Shown here one piece after another: positions 35,488 through 47,300 of a stretch of DNA of 64,000 nt. How positions within the stretch are numbered: position 1 is the stretch's first letter; every line of letters starts with the position of its first letter. The notes beneath the pieces were generated by a model. It did no database searches. It saw only the letters and a list, made by a program, of their open reading frames with translations, and was not told where the DNA came from. The translations under genes and the position numbers were made by a program. The DNA is from Chlorophyllum brunneum (lineage: Eukaryota > Basidiomycota > Agaricomycetes > Agaricales > Agaricaceae): the NCBI GenBank assembly GCA_963576785.1, contig OY756145.1:868001-932000 (forward strand), written 5' to 3'.

Positions 35488-36851
35488 ATGCAGAGTGACG
35501 ACGTTATCTGGTCGGTGATTAATCACCAGTTTTGTTCATATAAAGTCAAGTGAGTGACAATCACAATGGTAGAAGTTTGCAGAATGCAAATCTCGTCTTG
35601 AATCACAGAACAGCGACGCAGAACTTTTGTCGAAATGAGTATAATGTTACAGGGCTTTGTAATCGCCAGTCGTGTCCTCTGGCTAACTCACGGTATGCGA
35701 CCGTACGTGAAAAAGAAGGTGCGCCTGGGCATCACTACCGGCTTCACTCGGCTGCTGATATTTTTGTGTGCTCAAGGTATTTTGTACCTGTATGTGAAGA
35801 CCATTGAGCGAGCACATACACCTGCAAATATGTGGGAACGAATAAAACTATCGAGTAGCTATGCAAAGGCTCTGGAACAGGTGCGTCTTGTCCTGTGTTT
35901 CCTGGTATTTACGCTAATGTGTTATTTCGTAGATTGACGCTGAGCTTATCCACTGGCCTAATTTCACGATCCACAAATGCAAGCAACGCGTCACGAAAAT
36001 CACACAATATCTTATCAAAATGCGTCGCCTAAAACTTCGGCACCAGTGCGTAGTTCCACACTTGATATAGGAAAACCCCTCCTAATCCTGGACCACAGAC
36101 CAACACTTATCGGAATCAAGAAAAAACTAGACCGTCGCGAGACAACACGGGAACGGAAAGCCCTCTCCGCCGCACATCTAGAACGCTCAATAGAAAAAGA
36201 GCTTCTCGAACGACTGAAATCAAAAGCTTATGGCGATGCACCACTCAATGTCAACGAGAGCGTATGGCAAGCCATCATGGACCGCGAACGTATTGGTGCA
36301 GGGAAAGAACTAGAGGCAGAGACAGAGGCGGGGCTGAACATGGTTGATGATGAAACGGACGAGGATGAAGAGGATGATTGGGATGAGAATGAGGAAGAGT
36401 TGGAGGATGGGGAAGAGGATTGGGGAGATAGGGAGTTTGTAAGTGATTTGAGTGGGGATGAGAGTGAAGATGGGCTGAGCGATCTCGAAGGGGCCGTGAG
36501 TTTATGTCATCTCGTGGCCGATTGGCATATTGACCTTTGGGTTAACAGGACGAGGATTCGGAGCAGTTCCCAGAGGGCTCTGACGAGGAAGAGGACTCGG
36601 ATGGAGATACAAGATCCAAAGCCTCCTCCAAACAAAAGCCAACACTTGGAAAGCGGAAAGCGCCTCCACAACCACCCAAACCCGCACCTCGCAAGCGACC
36701 AGAAAAGAAAGCCAAGAGTATGTTTATTTTTCTCCCAAGCACCCCTGAACTAACGCGTCAAACCTACTCAGAAGGACCACACGTGGAAGTGGAGTACGAA
36801 CACGAAATGGAGACTGTACCACTCACAAAATCCACTCTGGCAAACTGGTAG
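35488..36851 (+). CDS. MAK16: Ribosome biogenesis protein MAK16
   Basis: Nucleolar factor required for 60S ribosomal subunit assembly (Nop7/Rrp1/Mak16 group). The first exon is short: ATG at 35488, [20 protein letters not shown], then a GTGAGT intron, then [20 protein letters not shown] and [16 protein letters not shown]. The four cysteines (C in HQFCSY, NFCRNE, GLCNRQ, QSCPLA) are the conserved metal-binding set. Later blocks are [40 protein letters not shown] and a Ripening-regulated MAK16 domain with [19 protein letters not shown]. The C-terminus is acidic ([14 protein letters not shown]), then lysine/proline-rich, ending KSTLANW. Five or more introns. Strong family match from end to end. 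Confidence 0.95.
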
Positions 36852-37017
36852 CATCTTTGTCATTTACCTACCTACGAGATTTAACATGCAACATATTACC
36901 CACTGCGAAGTTGATCCCTCCCATGTGACGAAGAATACTCACGAGGACTTGAACCCACACTTTGCATTCTCACCTCTAGCTCTTACCATCGTCCTCCCAA
37001 GGAAAAGCTTTTGTACA

Positions 37018-38152
37018 ATGCCGCAAACTCTCCGAGTGGCTGTCGCTCAATCTCATACTCTATCGACTACATCAGCTACCCTTTCAGCGCTGGAACGAAC
37101 CGTCAAAATCGCAAAAACACAAAACGTTGATCTGATCTTATTCCCAGAGGCATATCTCGGAGGTTATCCACGAACAGCAGATTTCGGTGCTACAGTTGGA
37201 GGACGTACATCCGAGGGTCGTGAACAATTCTTACATTATTTCAAAGATGCAGTAGATCTCGGAGATACACCTGAAGGCGGTGGGAAAAAGTGGGTTGAAA
37301 GACAACTTGAGATGCCAAAGGAAGGTGTTCGTGGGGATGGTACAAGAGAGATACTAGAACGAATCGCAAAAGAAACCGGAGTTTTTATCATCACTGGAAT
37401 TGTGGAAAAATGTGGTGGAACACTTTATTGTGCGGTTCTTTACATATGTCCAAGAATAGGCGTTTTAGGAAAACGTAGGAAAGTGATGCCAGTAAGTGTT
37501 TTATAACATGTTCTTTCAACGGAATTGGGTTGAAATGTCAAATAGACAGGTAGTGAACGACTTATATGGGGTCAAGGACAACCATCTTCTCTTCGAGCCA
37601 TAACAACGACAATTCGAGGAGTGAAGCTCACTGTTGCCGCAGCGATTTGTTGGGAAAATTATATGCCTCTATTACGACAATCACTCTACAATCAAAACGT
37701 CAATTTATATCTCGCACCTACAGCCGATGGTCGGGATACTTGGTTACCACTTATGCAAACCATCGCTTGCGAAGGACGTTGTGCGGTCCTAAGCACAAAT
37801 CAATGTCTCACAAGAGCGGATTTACCAGAATGGATTACCGGCACTGAGGACGGGGGAGAGATTAACCAAAATGGTTCAGAATTTGTATCGAGGGGAGGTT
37901 CTTGTATCATTTCACCTATGGGTCAAGTTCTTTCTGGTCCATTGTGGTGTGAAGTGGACGGATTGTTAACTGTCGATGTCGATTTTGATGATTGTCTTCG
38001 AGGAAGATTGGATCTCGACGTAGCTGGAAGTTACTCCAGGTGAGTTCAACAACTACGCTCTGCCCCTGATGAGGTTTTGATGAAAATTTTTTGTTAGGAA
38101 TGATTCATTCAAGTTGACCGTAGAAGGATTAGATCTTAATCCTCCAGTATAA
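37018..38152 (+). CDS. Nitrilase (carbon-nitrogen hydrolase, NIT1/cyanide-hydratase-like clade)
   Basis: Hydrolyses nitriles to carboxylic acids and ammonia. Three exons from ATG at 37018 ([18 protein letters not shown]) to TAA at 38150-38152, about 335 residues. The catalytic triad is visible: Glu in [13 protein letters not shown] (near residue 45), Lys in GKRRKVMPT (spanning intron 1), Cys in [15 protein letters not shown]. Other family blocks are [28 protein letters not shown] and [15 protein letters not shown]. The [11 protein letters not shown] form places it with true nitrilases rather than Nit2/omega-amidases. Substrate cannot be predicted. Codon third positions look more A/T-rich than neighbouring genes, a weak sign of different ancestry. 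It converges on SUR2. Confidence 0.93.
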
Positions 38153-38817
38153 AAGCAATATAATTACATACACATAACTATAATTGTCCTCGTTTCCTGC
38201 GCGAATTATTTAGTGCTCCGAGTTGGCCACATATACCCTTTGATTTAGGAAATCACCTACTCTCCAACGGAAGATCACTTTGGCTTTTTAGAACAAAAAA
38301 AGCAAAAAGTTCACCCCAACGCAACTGAGATCTAACCTGACTTCCGACGTTCTCTTATTCTTCTCCAATTTCTGATATCTTTCCCCCTGTCAAAAGCACA
38401 TATATATATACGTTGGTGGCCATCCCGTAAAGATTTTCCGTAGTGTGCAAAAGAAGATTTCGAATACAACGGATCAAAGAACAAGTGAACATGTTTCCGG
38501 AATATCTTTTTTTTTTGATGGGGATAAATCGGGAGTTGTGCGACAATGAGGTTTTTTTTTCAGAACGCGAGAGTCAAGTTATGTTTCTCGAAGGCAACAG
38601 GGGTATATGTACAATACGACTAACTAATTGGAAAAAACGATAAATATTGCACAGAATTATATCACGAGAAGGGGAGCACTAGAGGATGTCGAGGCGTAAA
38701 GGGCCAGCTAATCATTCGACCGTTCGACTAGAGAGAGCAAAAAGCAATTCAGAGGGGTGAGTATACAGACGGGTTCGTGTTGGTATTTTTCGTAAGCTTG
38801 AAGTTCCAAGCCCTCAT
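38153..38817. other. Convergent intergenic, A/T-rich, no gene
   Basis: The shared 3' region of the nitrilase and SUR2 genes. It is richer in A/T than its surroundings and has short A or T runs (for example 38508-38516 and 38553-38560) and an AT dinucleotide tract at about 38400-38411. No coding signal is seen. Confidence 0.65.
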
Positions 38818-39898
38818 CTAATCGGTCTTGCCCGAATTTTGCTTCTTACGTTTCTCCATATCCTCTCTCGTCATCTTCGTCCCAAGTAACGTATCCCAAT
38901 GCACAAAGAATGGTTGTGCAAAGTTTGACTTGATACCCACAGTCTGCACACAACCCACACATCAATACAAGTACGAACTTTGAATAGACACAAAACTCAC
39001 CTGATGATGAATATCATGATAATCCGCATTGTTCGCAGCAAACATCTGCAAGGGATCGAAAGGAAAACTATATCCGCAATGGTCATCGACAGTCTTGAAT
39101 GTTGACACCATGAAAAACATCATCGCCTGTCGTGTCGTCAACCCCGTCACCCATTCAGCCAACGCAGCTCCCAAAGTATCCAACATAAACCCTTCTACAG
39201 GATGGTTATACAATGACCCAAAAGCATATGGGACGTAGAGTCGATGATGCCATGAGTGGATTGATTTATAAAGGAATTTGTTGACGTGCATGAGTCGATG
39301 GAGGAAATATTGCCATGTGTCAATGAAGAACCTTGTATCCACAAGTCAGTGGTCCGCGATGGTTTGTTGCGAGCAGGGCTTACATGGCGGTGATGAATTG
39401 AAGGCTGGGTACACCCCACCAATACATGAAATAAGCAGCCTTGGCAAGTAAATCTTCCTCCTTTCCATAAGCTCCTAATCCCCCCTTTCCACCGAGCGCT
39501 CCTACCAAAGCATCAAGAATCGGCTCCAAAAGTCTCTCCCACCTCTGTAATCCCTCAACAACCTCCGCGGCCATTGCACTTGCACCTCTGCTCACGGGCA
39601 CCTCTTCCAGCCACACAAGTCCCAGAAGAGTTTGAATGATTTGTTGGAACACGACAGCCAAGACGACTTCGCTGCGTCCGACGAGGTTGCGCTTCTTGAC
39701 TTCTTGTGACTCGTGTATTCTGTACTTGTCGAGCCATTTCCAGCCGGATATGTCGAGGAAGTGGAAGAAGAGTGAGAGGGACCAGTAGGCGATGACAGGG
39801 ACGGCGAGGGTGACGAGGTGGTCTGGGATGTCTTGTAGGAGACGGGTGCGGTGTGAGTAGTAGAAAGGAGGGTCGTATCGCACAGAGGTGGAGTTCAT
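38818..39898 (-). CDS. SUR2: Sphinganine C4-monooxygenase (sphingolipid hydroxylase)
   Basis: Endoplasmic reticulum di-iron hydroxylase that converts dihydrosphingosine to phytosphingosine. Three exons: the start MNSTSVRYDPPFYYSHRT is at 39898 (an apparent upstream start is a TTG), and the stop is at 38818-38820. The first exon has hydrophobic segments (LVTLAVPVIAYWSLSLFF) and a basic KKRNLVGRSEV loop. The second exon carries the fatty-acid-hydroxylase histidine boxes HRLMH, HSWHH and HDIHH within YFLHRLMHVNKFLYKSIHSW and NADYHDIHHQ, plus PYAFGSLYNHPVEGFMLDT. The last exon is TVGIKSNFAQPFFVHWDTLL and a lysine-rich tail, possibly an ER-retention signal. All iron ligands expected for the family are present. 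Confidence 0.95.
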
Positions 39899-40079
39899 GG
39901 GGGAAAGCAAAGGAGTGAAGATGGAATATTCCCACGGGATAAATGAGTTTTATACAAATGAACCCTTCTCTACAAAATAATTATGATGCAGTGTACGATG
40001 AAAATACAGGATATGCGGTCCGTGATATAGATAAGCTCAAAGCAACAGACAAAGATCGGTGTTTTCTTCTTCAAAAAAC

Positions 40080-41412
40080 CTATGGCTCGTTGAGATTATT
40101 CAACAGTGTCGTCAGACACCGTTTCGTTACCAGGTCACCCTGAAAACATCGTTAGGAGTGTCCGGAACAGTGAAGCGACGTCGCGTACCTTGAGCAACGC
40201 ACTGAAGGTGCTGTCTCTGAGCGGTTCTGGGAGACAAGCTCGGAGGGCTTCACGGGCGCTGAGTAAGTGATGATTAGTCTGGGTAGATCAAGCCGGTAGC
40301 TGGGACACATACCGAACATTGTCGCTCAAACGGAGATAGCACCGGACAACATGCTTGAGCAACCTCACGGCTTGAGTCTCGACGAGCTGGTTGACCATGT
40401 TACTGAGAACGGTGCCGACAGCATAGAAGCGCTCGTAGGTGTGGCAGATGTAGGTCAAACCAGTCTCGTCGAGAAGGATCTTTTGTACAATGAAAATGGC
40501 GACTGTTTTTGAGAGCTCCGAGCCGGTCTCCATGATGCGGAGACAGAGAGGGATGATTTCGGTCGAGAGCAAAAAATGGATGACGGTGTTGTTGTCGTTT
40601 TGCTAGGAGTTTATCAGGGGAGGGATGAGGGGGAAGGTTTTGGAGACGGACCTTGACAAGGGCACCGATGACGCCAAGGGAGGTAAGACGTAGATATTCA
40701 AAGGGACGAGTTTTGGATGTAGTGTTAAGGAAAGGATATAAGAAAAGGGGTATATGGGCTAGGGCGGGGTGAGTCACGGGGTAGGAAGGGGGGGAGAGAC
40801 GCACCGTTCAAGAACAACTGCCTGGTCTCTGAATGAGAAGCAACGCATTGGAGGAGGGCGAGGGCATTGCAGACGCGGTTGGAGACGGTCGCTGTGAGGT
40901 TGGGCGGGGAGAGGAGGGGGTAGACGGAGACAATCTCCTGCAGCAACGCAGGCATGATGCCTGGAAAAAAGTGAGGACGCGGTAAGGGGGAGGGGGGGGG
41001 GGGGGGACGTGGACATACCAAACGAATGCCAGAGGACGAGGGCCAAGTCGTCGTACTGCTCCCTCTTCTTGCTAAGCTCCAGGAGGGCAGTGTCGCGGGT
41101 CTCTGGGTCCATGAGATCTATGACCAAGGCATATATCTTCTCATCGTCCTGTGGGCCGGAGACTGAGGCGGTAACGCTAGGACCACCCAGGCCAGCAGCT
41201 GCAGCCACGGCGCCAAAGCCGTTTGAGGACATGCCGACAGCAGCCATACTGAGGCCCATGTTGAGGTTCATGGCGGCGTAGGCCTGGGAGGCAGAGGGAG
41301 CGCTGGGGGGTGTTTCTGGGTAGGAGGTGATGGAGGAGGCGGTGGGTGGGCGGGGGTAGGACGAGGAGTAGTGGGAATACGGGATGGGCTTTGGAGACAC
41401 AACGCCCGCCAT
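40080..41412 (-). CDS. CAF40: CCR4-NOT subunit CAF40 / RCD1 (CNOT9)
   Basis: Scaffold subunit of the CCR4-NOT deadenylase complex. An armadillo-like fold is encoded in about six exons, ending [11 protein letters not shown] before TAG at 40080-40082. Conserved blocks: [127 protein letters not shown] and [14 protein letters not shown]. The N-terminus has a long Ser/Pro/Ala extension before the fold. An in-frame ATG at 41460 adds 16 residues ([10 protein letters not shown]...), so the true start is uncertain. A 15-base G run (C on the coding strand) lies inside one intron. The start is only 27-75 bp from the stop of the next upstream gene on the same strand. Confidence 0.95.
40992..41006. repeat. 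Homopolymer G run (15) inside a CAF40 intron
   Basis: Fifteen consecutive G bases on the plus strand give an uninterrupted poly-C on the transcribed sense, between the GTATGT donor and the branch/acceptor of the intron that joins WHSFG to IMPALLQE. It accounts for about a quarter of the intron. Confidence 0.85.
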
Positions 41413-41486
41413 CTGGGCTGCGGGGAGACACTGCTCACACTCAGAGCACATAGATGCCATGACTAAGCTCTTCTCACGCTGTCTAC

Positions 41487-43842
41487 CTATCTACGTGCAT
41501 ACTGCAGCAGCGCCAGCAGCTGGAACTGCAGCCCGTCAGACCAGTCCGCGAACAGAGCACAGCGCTTACCTTGTCGCGCTCGCTGTCGGCATACATCGAC
41601 CACACAGCCCCGTCCGTGAACTCGACCGCAAACGAGTGTGGTATCGCCCCCAACGCCTCGTACCCCTCCTGCGGCTCCTTCACCCCGGCCACTGCACGCC
41701 TCACGTCGACCCGGTCCACCGCCTGCGCCAGGTCCTGTACACCGTCAGCCAGCCGTCTCCACCAGCACGGGATTCCTACCTTTGCACTCCGGTAAAAGTA
41801 GCACGTGTTCTGCACAAACCTGTAGTACCTCCTTCTCCACACCACAGAGTCGTCTGTCTGGATGCTCACCCACCCGGCCATCCCGCCCTCCCTCTTCACC
41901 GCGTTCTCTGCCCTGGAGATCTTTGCCCTCCTCTCGTCCTCCTCTCTCTTCTTCGCCTCCTCCTCCGCCCTCGTCGTCTCTTCGGCAATCCGCTGCTGTG
42001 CCTGTCTCCACTCCTCCCGTCTCAGGTGTTCCTCCATCCGCCTCTCCCTGTCACTCCGCTTCCTCTCCTCCCTCTCCCGCCTCTTTCTTTCTTCCTCCTC
42101 TCGCTCCGCCTCCTCCCTCCGTCTCCGTTCAGCTCCAACTCTCACTGCCTCTGCATGAATCGCTGCTTTCCGCCTTTCCCCCTCTTCCTCTTCTCTCCTC
42201 AAAAACTCCTCCTTCTCCCTCCGCACCCTCGCCTGTCTCTCCTCTTCAGCTCTCAATATTCCCTTCTGCTCTTCCTCCTTCTGTCTCTGCATTTCCATCC
42301 TCGCTCGCGCTCTCTCCCCCGGATCACGAATGGCCGACAATCCCTCCGGTTCTGCCCACTTTCCTTTCCTCAACACCTCGATCCCCCGTTTTTGTTGTTG
42401 GCCAGGACGACGTGCCTTTTTCTCCCCGTACAAGTCAAACTCTTCAGGACGAATCACCACCATGTCCGTCTCGTCATGCGACACAACCGCAAACTCAGAC
42501 ACACTGCGCGAACGCCCAAACGATGTTTCCGAAATCGTAGGCAACACAGGCGGAAACGAACCAGGTTCATCATACCTATCACCATCGGTCATCCCACTCA
42601 AAAATCCAAGAAACAACAATCCACGTACGTCATTTCTTTCTTCTCCAAACTCGGCAACACCCCCATCGTCGCATAAATTCCTTTATCCTTCGGCGGCGTA
42701 GGCGGAGGCATCGAATCCTCCGATTCCTGGCTCTCATCTCCCCTCCCCCCAGCAGATCCAGATCGTTTCTTCCTTCTCAAAAAATGACTAAACACGTTAC
42801 TCCCTAGTTTGTGGTGCGACGGTGGTGACGTCCCAGTACTCGAATATCGATGACCTCGAGTCGGAGACTCCGTTTCTGAAAATGACCTTTTCACCGGTTT
42901 AAGCTCCATCATAAAACTCGTCGGTGGTTGGTTCTGTGGCTGAGAAATGCTCCGGCCCATGTCTGTAGCAGTAACTTGACGGTATTGTGGGTTTGTAGGT
43001 GATCCAGTAGGCGACGCAGTATGAATAACAGTTCCAGCTGTCGGTGAAGTTGGTCTCGGCGCAGATCCACCAGGTTGAGAAGTAGAAAATGTCAACAGTG
43101 ACTGTTCTGGCTCGGCCAGTGAATGTGTGATAGTGGTGTTGGTAAGTTGGGAACAATCGTCAACTGTGAGCACTGCATCATGTTTCTACCAAATGGCGTT
43201 AGTACTTGGGTACAATGAACAATGTTCTGGTTGTCAGGGGACACATTAGCGCCTTGGGCGTCCGTGTGGGGGAATTGGTACTCGTCCCCTGATCAACCAC
43301 GTCAGTGATCGGACCCAAACCTCACCTTGAATATCATCCCCAGACGGCGCGTATGCACCTTTGCACGCGCTAAAAACAAAAATAAGGAGAGAGAGAGATA
43401 AGATAAAACCCCAACACTCACCTCGACGAACACCCAAAACACCTTTCGGAACATAACTAATCAACACATACTTTACACTATCCTCTTCACTTTCTTCTTC
43501 CACAGGCACAATATCATCCGCACGTAAAAACCCAACAAACACTTGCTCATCCTTTGAAGGATCAATTTTGGTTTTGAGTTCTTCAAGTCCGTCTGAACCA
43601 AATGCGTAGAGTGCTAACTCATCCACCAGTCCCTTTTAAATAAGTAAATAGGTGGAACATTGTGAAGGGATGTTTTTCTTACGGTGTTGTTGGGATAATA
43701 CAACAGAAACCTGTATACGAGGCATTATTAGCTATATGAATACTCTCTGTGTGAGGTTTGGGACTTACCAGTTCAACTCGTTATTCAACACCGCATCATA
43801 CGCTGCCATAATTTCTGCCGAATCTGCCAAGTTTAGCGCCAT
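41487..43842 (-). CDS. ADF-H (coactosin-like) and PH domain protein
   Basis: The N-terminal actin-depolymerising-factor homology domain is split over short exons: [20 protein letters not shown] (start 43842), [63 protein letters not shown] Ser/Pro-rich linker follows ([14 protein letters not shown], basic [11 protein letters not shown]), then a very long Arg/Glu coiled coil (about 42370-41920). The C-terminal PH domain is [67 protein letters not shown] and, after a final intron, [12 protein letters not shown]. This suggests an actin-membrane linker. Proteins with coactosin plus PH are known from basidiomycetes but are, to my knowledge, uncharacterised. The exon edge near 42600-42630 is approximate; a 53-nt intron joining KKEMT to YDEPGSF fits best. 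Confidence 0.85.
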
Positions 43843-44305
43843 AACTGCCCCTTCAAGGTATCAACACAACAACAAAATATACAAGAACAGAAAAAAAAAA
43901 GGAGAGGTATAATAGACAGTTGGAGCAATGGAGCAAAGGCTTCCTTCCGAAGAGAGAAGAGAGGGTGTGTGTGTGGGTATAAAGACAAGGTTCGTTACAA
44001 ATATAAACAGCAACTGTGTTAGAACATCTCTTTTCTCTTCGCTTTTGCGGCTGTATCCGACAACAACATTAGCTCCCGTGACAATCAACACATTTCGCTA
44101 TAGCGATGATTTGTCCACATCTTGGGGCGTTCCCAGCTCAACAGCATCGCACCCGAAAAAGAAAAATCTGATCCAAATTAGCAGTGCTAAAAACAAAACG
44201 ATTCACAAGAAATCACAGCATTATAACCTGGCCAAGTCCATCTACGACTACTGTATTACAACCAACTAAAGAGTAAAATCTGCCAAGAACCTTCAGGGTT
44301 CTCAA
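43843..44305. other. Intergenic, ADF-H/PH promoter and CHC1 3' flank
   Basis: 463 bp between tandem minus-strand genes. It includes an A run near 43890 and short ORFs without motifs. The part next to 43842 must contain the ADF-H/PH gene promoter. Confidence 0.6.
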
Positions 44306-47300
44306 TCAGTAGAATCCAGTCATCGTCTAACGGGTGAGATGTCGCGTTAGCATAAATTCATCATTTCTGATCAACCATACCAAACTCACAGGAGGAACTC
44401 CATTCATAGAAACGCCAACGCCATTCATTGCTGGTGCTTGCCCAACAGTTCTACCGCCGAACCCATGTCATTTTTATCCCTTCCCACGCACTGATTGATC
44501 AACTTACCCTCCATAAGTCAACAATCCAATACCAGCCGGGTTGATGATGGGAGCGTCTGCTTCCGCTTGCTCCTTTTGTGTATCCTTCTTCGCCCGCTCT
44601 TTAACCTCCTTCTCTAGCTGCGCCAACTGTCAGAGAGAGAGCCGCGATCAGCATCGATGTTAATCAAAGACTTGCTCCCCCGGCTTACCTTCTCAACCTG
44701 TGACCGCTGCACTTGAATCTTGTATGGCATGTAGAAATCGTTCAAACCATGCAACCATGATGACTCCTCCACAATATCTGCCCTCAACAGGTCAAAGCAG
44801 ATGTACAACGTCGCCGCAAAGCATTCCTTGTTGCCGATATCCACAAAGTATGACAGTAGCTCCTCCGCAATCTCGGTCGAACTCGACGTGGCCGCAGTGA
44901 TCATAGCATCCTTGTACAGTTTATCTTGCTTCGATAGTGTTATTGACTCTTCCCATTTGCCGTTCTTCTTGTACAAGTGCGCTGCTAGTCTGCGGAATTC
45001 GAGAAGTTCGTGGCGCTCTAATCGGCGTGCGAGGGCAGTATTGTCAAAGTTCTCAAAGCTATCGATCGAGTCTCGGAGGGTCTTGTAATCTTCCTCTTCA
45101 ATAAGAAGGTCATTATAGGCGTCGTTAACAGCTTCGATGTTGAGCTGCGATTTTTTTTCAGAAATACGATTTAAATGTTTCCGACAGGTACTCACATGCT
45201 GGACAGCGATGAGGTAGGCGCGGATGAGAGGGACATGATCAATCTGGCGGAACATGCGAACAACACGGGTGTGGTCAATACGAGGAACAAGAACAGTCAA
45301 CAAATCGGTAAGAAGTGTTGGCTGCTCTTGAAGATAGAACGTCAGGGACTTGTAGTAGCTATAGCCACATTCAGCAGTTGGGCAGCATCAGATACTTTCC
45401 AACTTACATCTCTACATTGGCCACTCGAACAATCACCTCCTTGAATTGGTTGTGCTCCCAAGCATCAGCCGAACGCTCAATCATAGCCAGAGCGGCATTG
45501 TCCTGAAACACCGAAGGATCGGTAAGTTTTCGGTTGAGAGCGCCACGCTAGGTACTCACAAACTCATCATATTTGATGTAGAGGAACACCAGCTCAGGCC
45601 ACAAGTGAGCTCGTTCCGTTGCCTTGATGACTTTGGGGATGTTGATGCGAGCAACGAACAACTTAAGATGTTCCATCACTGGTGTGGATTCAGATGAATG
45701 TGCAGAAACACCATGACGGGGATCGTAACGTACACTTGGCGGGCTTGTACTTGCTGAGGAGGATGCCCATCTCAGTGAAGATGCCCATGTGGGCACGCTC
45801 CAAGCTCAATCCAGCTTCAAGAAGGTTAATGACCTCCTCAAAGTGACCAGCATTTTCATACATGCTGATGAGCGCAGGGAGTTCCTCCTGTGGAGCACAT
45901 AAGCGACCTTCCCGATGTCAAGATGAGGCAAGGACGTACAGCATGAACAACGATGTGGAGACCACAAATTTGCGCGAGGCGGAACTCATTCTTGCCGATG
46001 CAGGCCTTGTGCACCTGCTTCCAGACCCTATGATAAATATCAGTTGACCATCTCCACCACTTCGGTTCATCACTCACTGGGTGTTTCCAGCCTTCCTCGC
46101 ACTCTCCACAGCAGCCTGGTTCTCTCCAAGATAGATCAGAGTTGTCGCTAACCTCGCCCAGTTCGAAATACTCGTAAACAAGAGTTTAGCAGCCTGATAC
46201 AAATCGTCCTCGAAACACTTCTCTCCGACCTCGAGGATGTCCGCGACATTGGTCATGCCCAAGAAGTCTTCCATATCATGGAGACGGTCAGTCTTGGCGT
46301 AAGCATACGCGAGCTCAGTATCAATCTTGGGCTCGCGGAGAGTCTTGCGCGCCATTTGGAGATAGCGCACGAGATCATCGTGCTTTCCGGCGCGGTTGGC
46401 AATCTCAATGACCTCAGCAAAGTTGGATGGATCCTCAGCCTTGATGTAAGAATCTATCCAGACATCCAGTCAACGAATTGATATAGGGACAAGCTAATGC
46501 ACACACCGACAGAGTCCTTGATTCGCATCACATCCAACTGGGCTTTAGCCAACCTGCTCCAGACCTCAGGCTTGTTGACCTTGTTGGCATAGTCCTGTCC
46601 ACGGTCGATGGACACAATATGCTCAACGAGCACATTGATCGCCTGCGCATGCTGTTCATACTTCTTGTAAATCGTGAACGCCTCCTCATACAGTCCTTTT
46701 TCGATCGCAATCTTCGCAATTTCTGACGGATCATAGTTCTGCAGCTTGTTGATATACCCGACGACCTTGCCCTTGTCTGAGTTGATGGCGGTCAAGAGCA
46801 ATAGGTTCTGTAAGCTCTTGTTGTCGCTGAATGGTGAGGGGTCGATAATGATCTTTTCAAGCAGTTCAATAAGTTCGATGGGCAGGTTGGCCTGGATGAA
46901 GGCCTTGACAGTCACAGATACATCATCCGGGTCAGTGCATTCAGGAATAGCAGTCGCAACGATCTTTTATGAAGTGATAAGCATTGTAACCAGCGAATGA
47001 ATACTAGACCTCACCTGATCAATCAAAGCACGGCGATGGATGTTGTCGCCTACGAGCACTTGAGACCAAAGATCAAGTTCACGGCGCTTAACGAGGTAGC
47101 GAGCTTGTTGCTTGAACATAGAATTCTCGTTCGTGATAGAAATCAGCTCTTCATCACAAAGACCCTTAGCATAGGCAATGTACGCGAGGTACGGGTCGCG
47201 AGCCTCGCAAAAACGACCAACGACGAGAGGATCGTAGAGCTGGGCCCTGGCGTCAGCACGGAATCAGATACCATATGAGAAAATGAACACACGTTATTCT

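Noticed and set aside
39898..39910. Upstream start for SUR2 at 39910
   Set aside because: The codon there is TTG, not ATG. The first ATG is at 39898.
42590..42640. Ultrashort 32-nt intron in the ADF-H/PH gene
   Set aside because: A downstream acceptor gives a normal 53-nt intron with a proper branch site and keeps the reading frame.
41384..42676. 430-codon plus-strand ORF, and a 300-codon ORF at 41638-42540
   Set aside because: Antisense to the Arg/Glu-rich coiled coil of the ADF-H/PH gene. The Ser/Pro/Leu-rich translation is the expected shadow of that codon bias.
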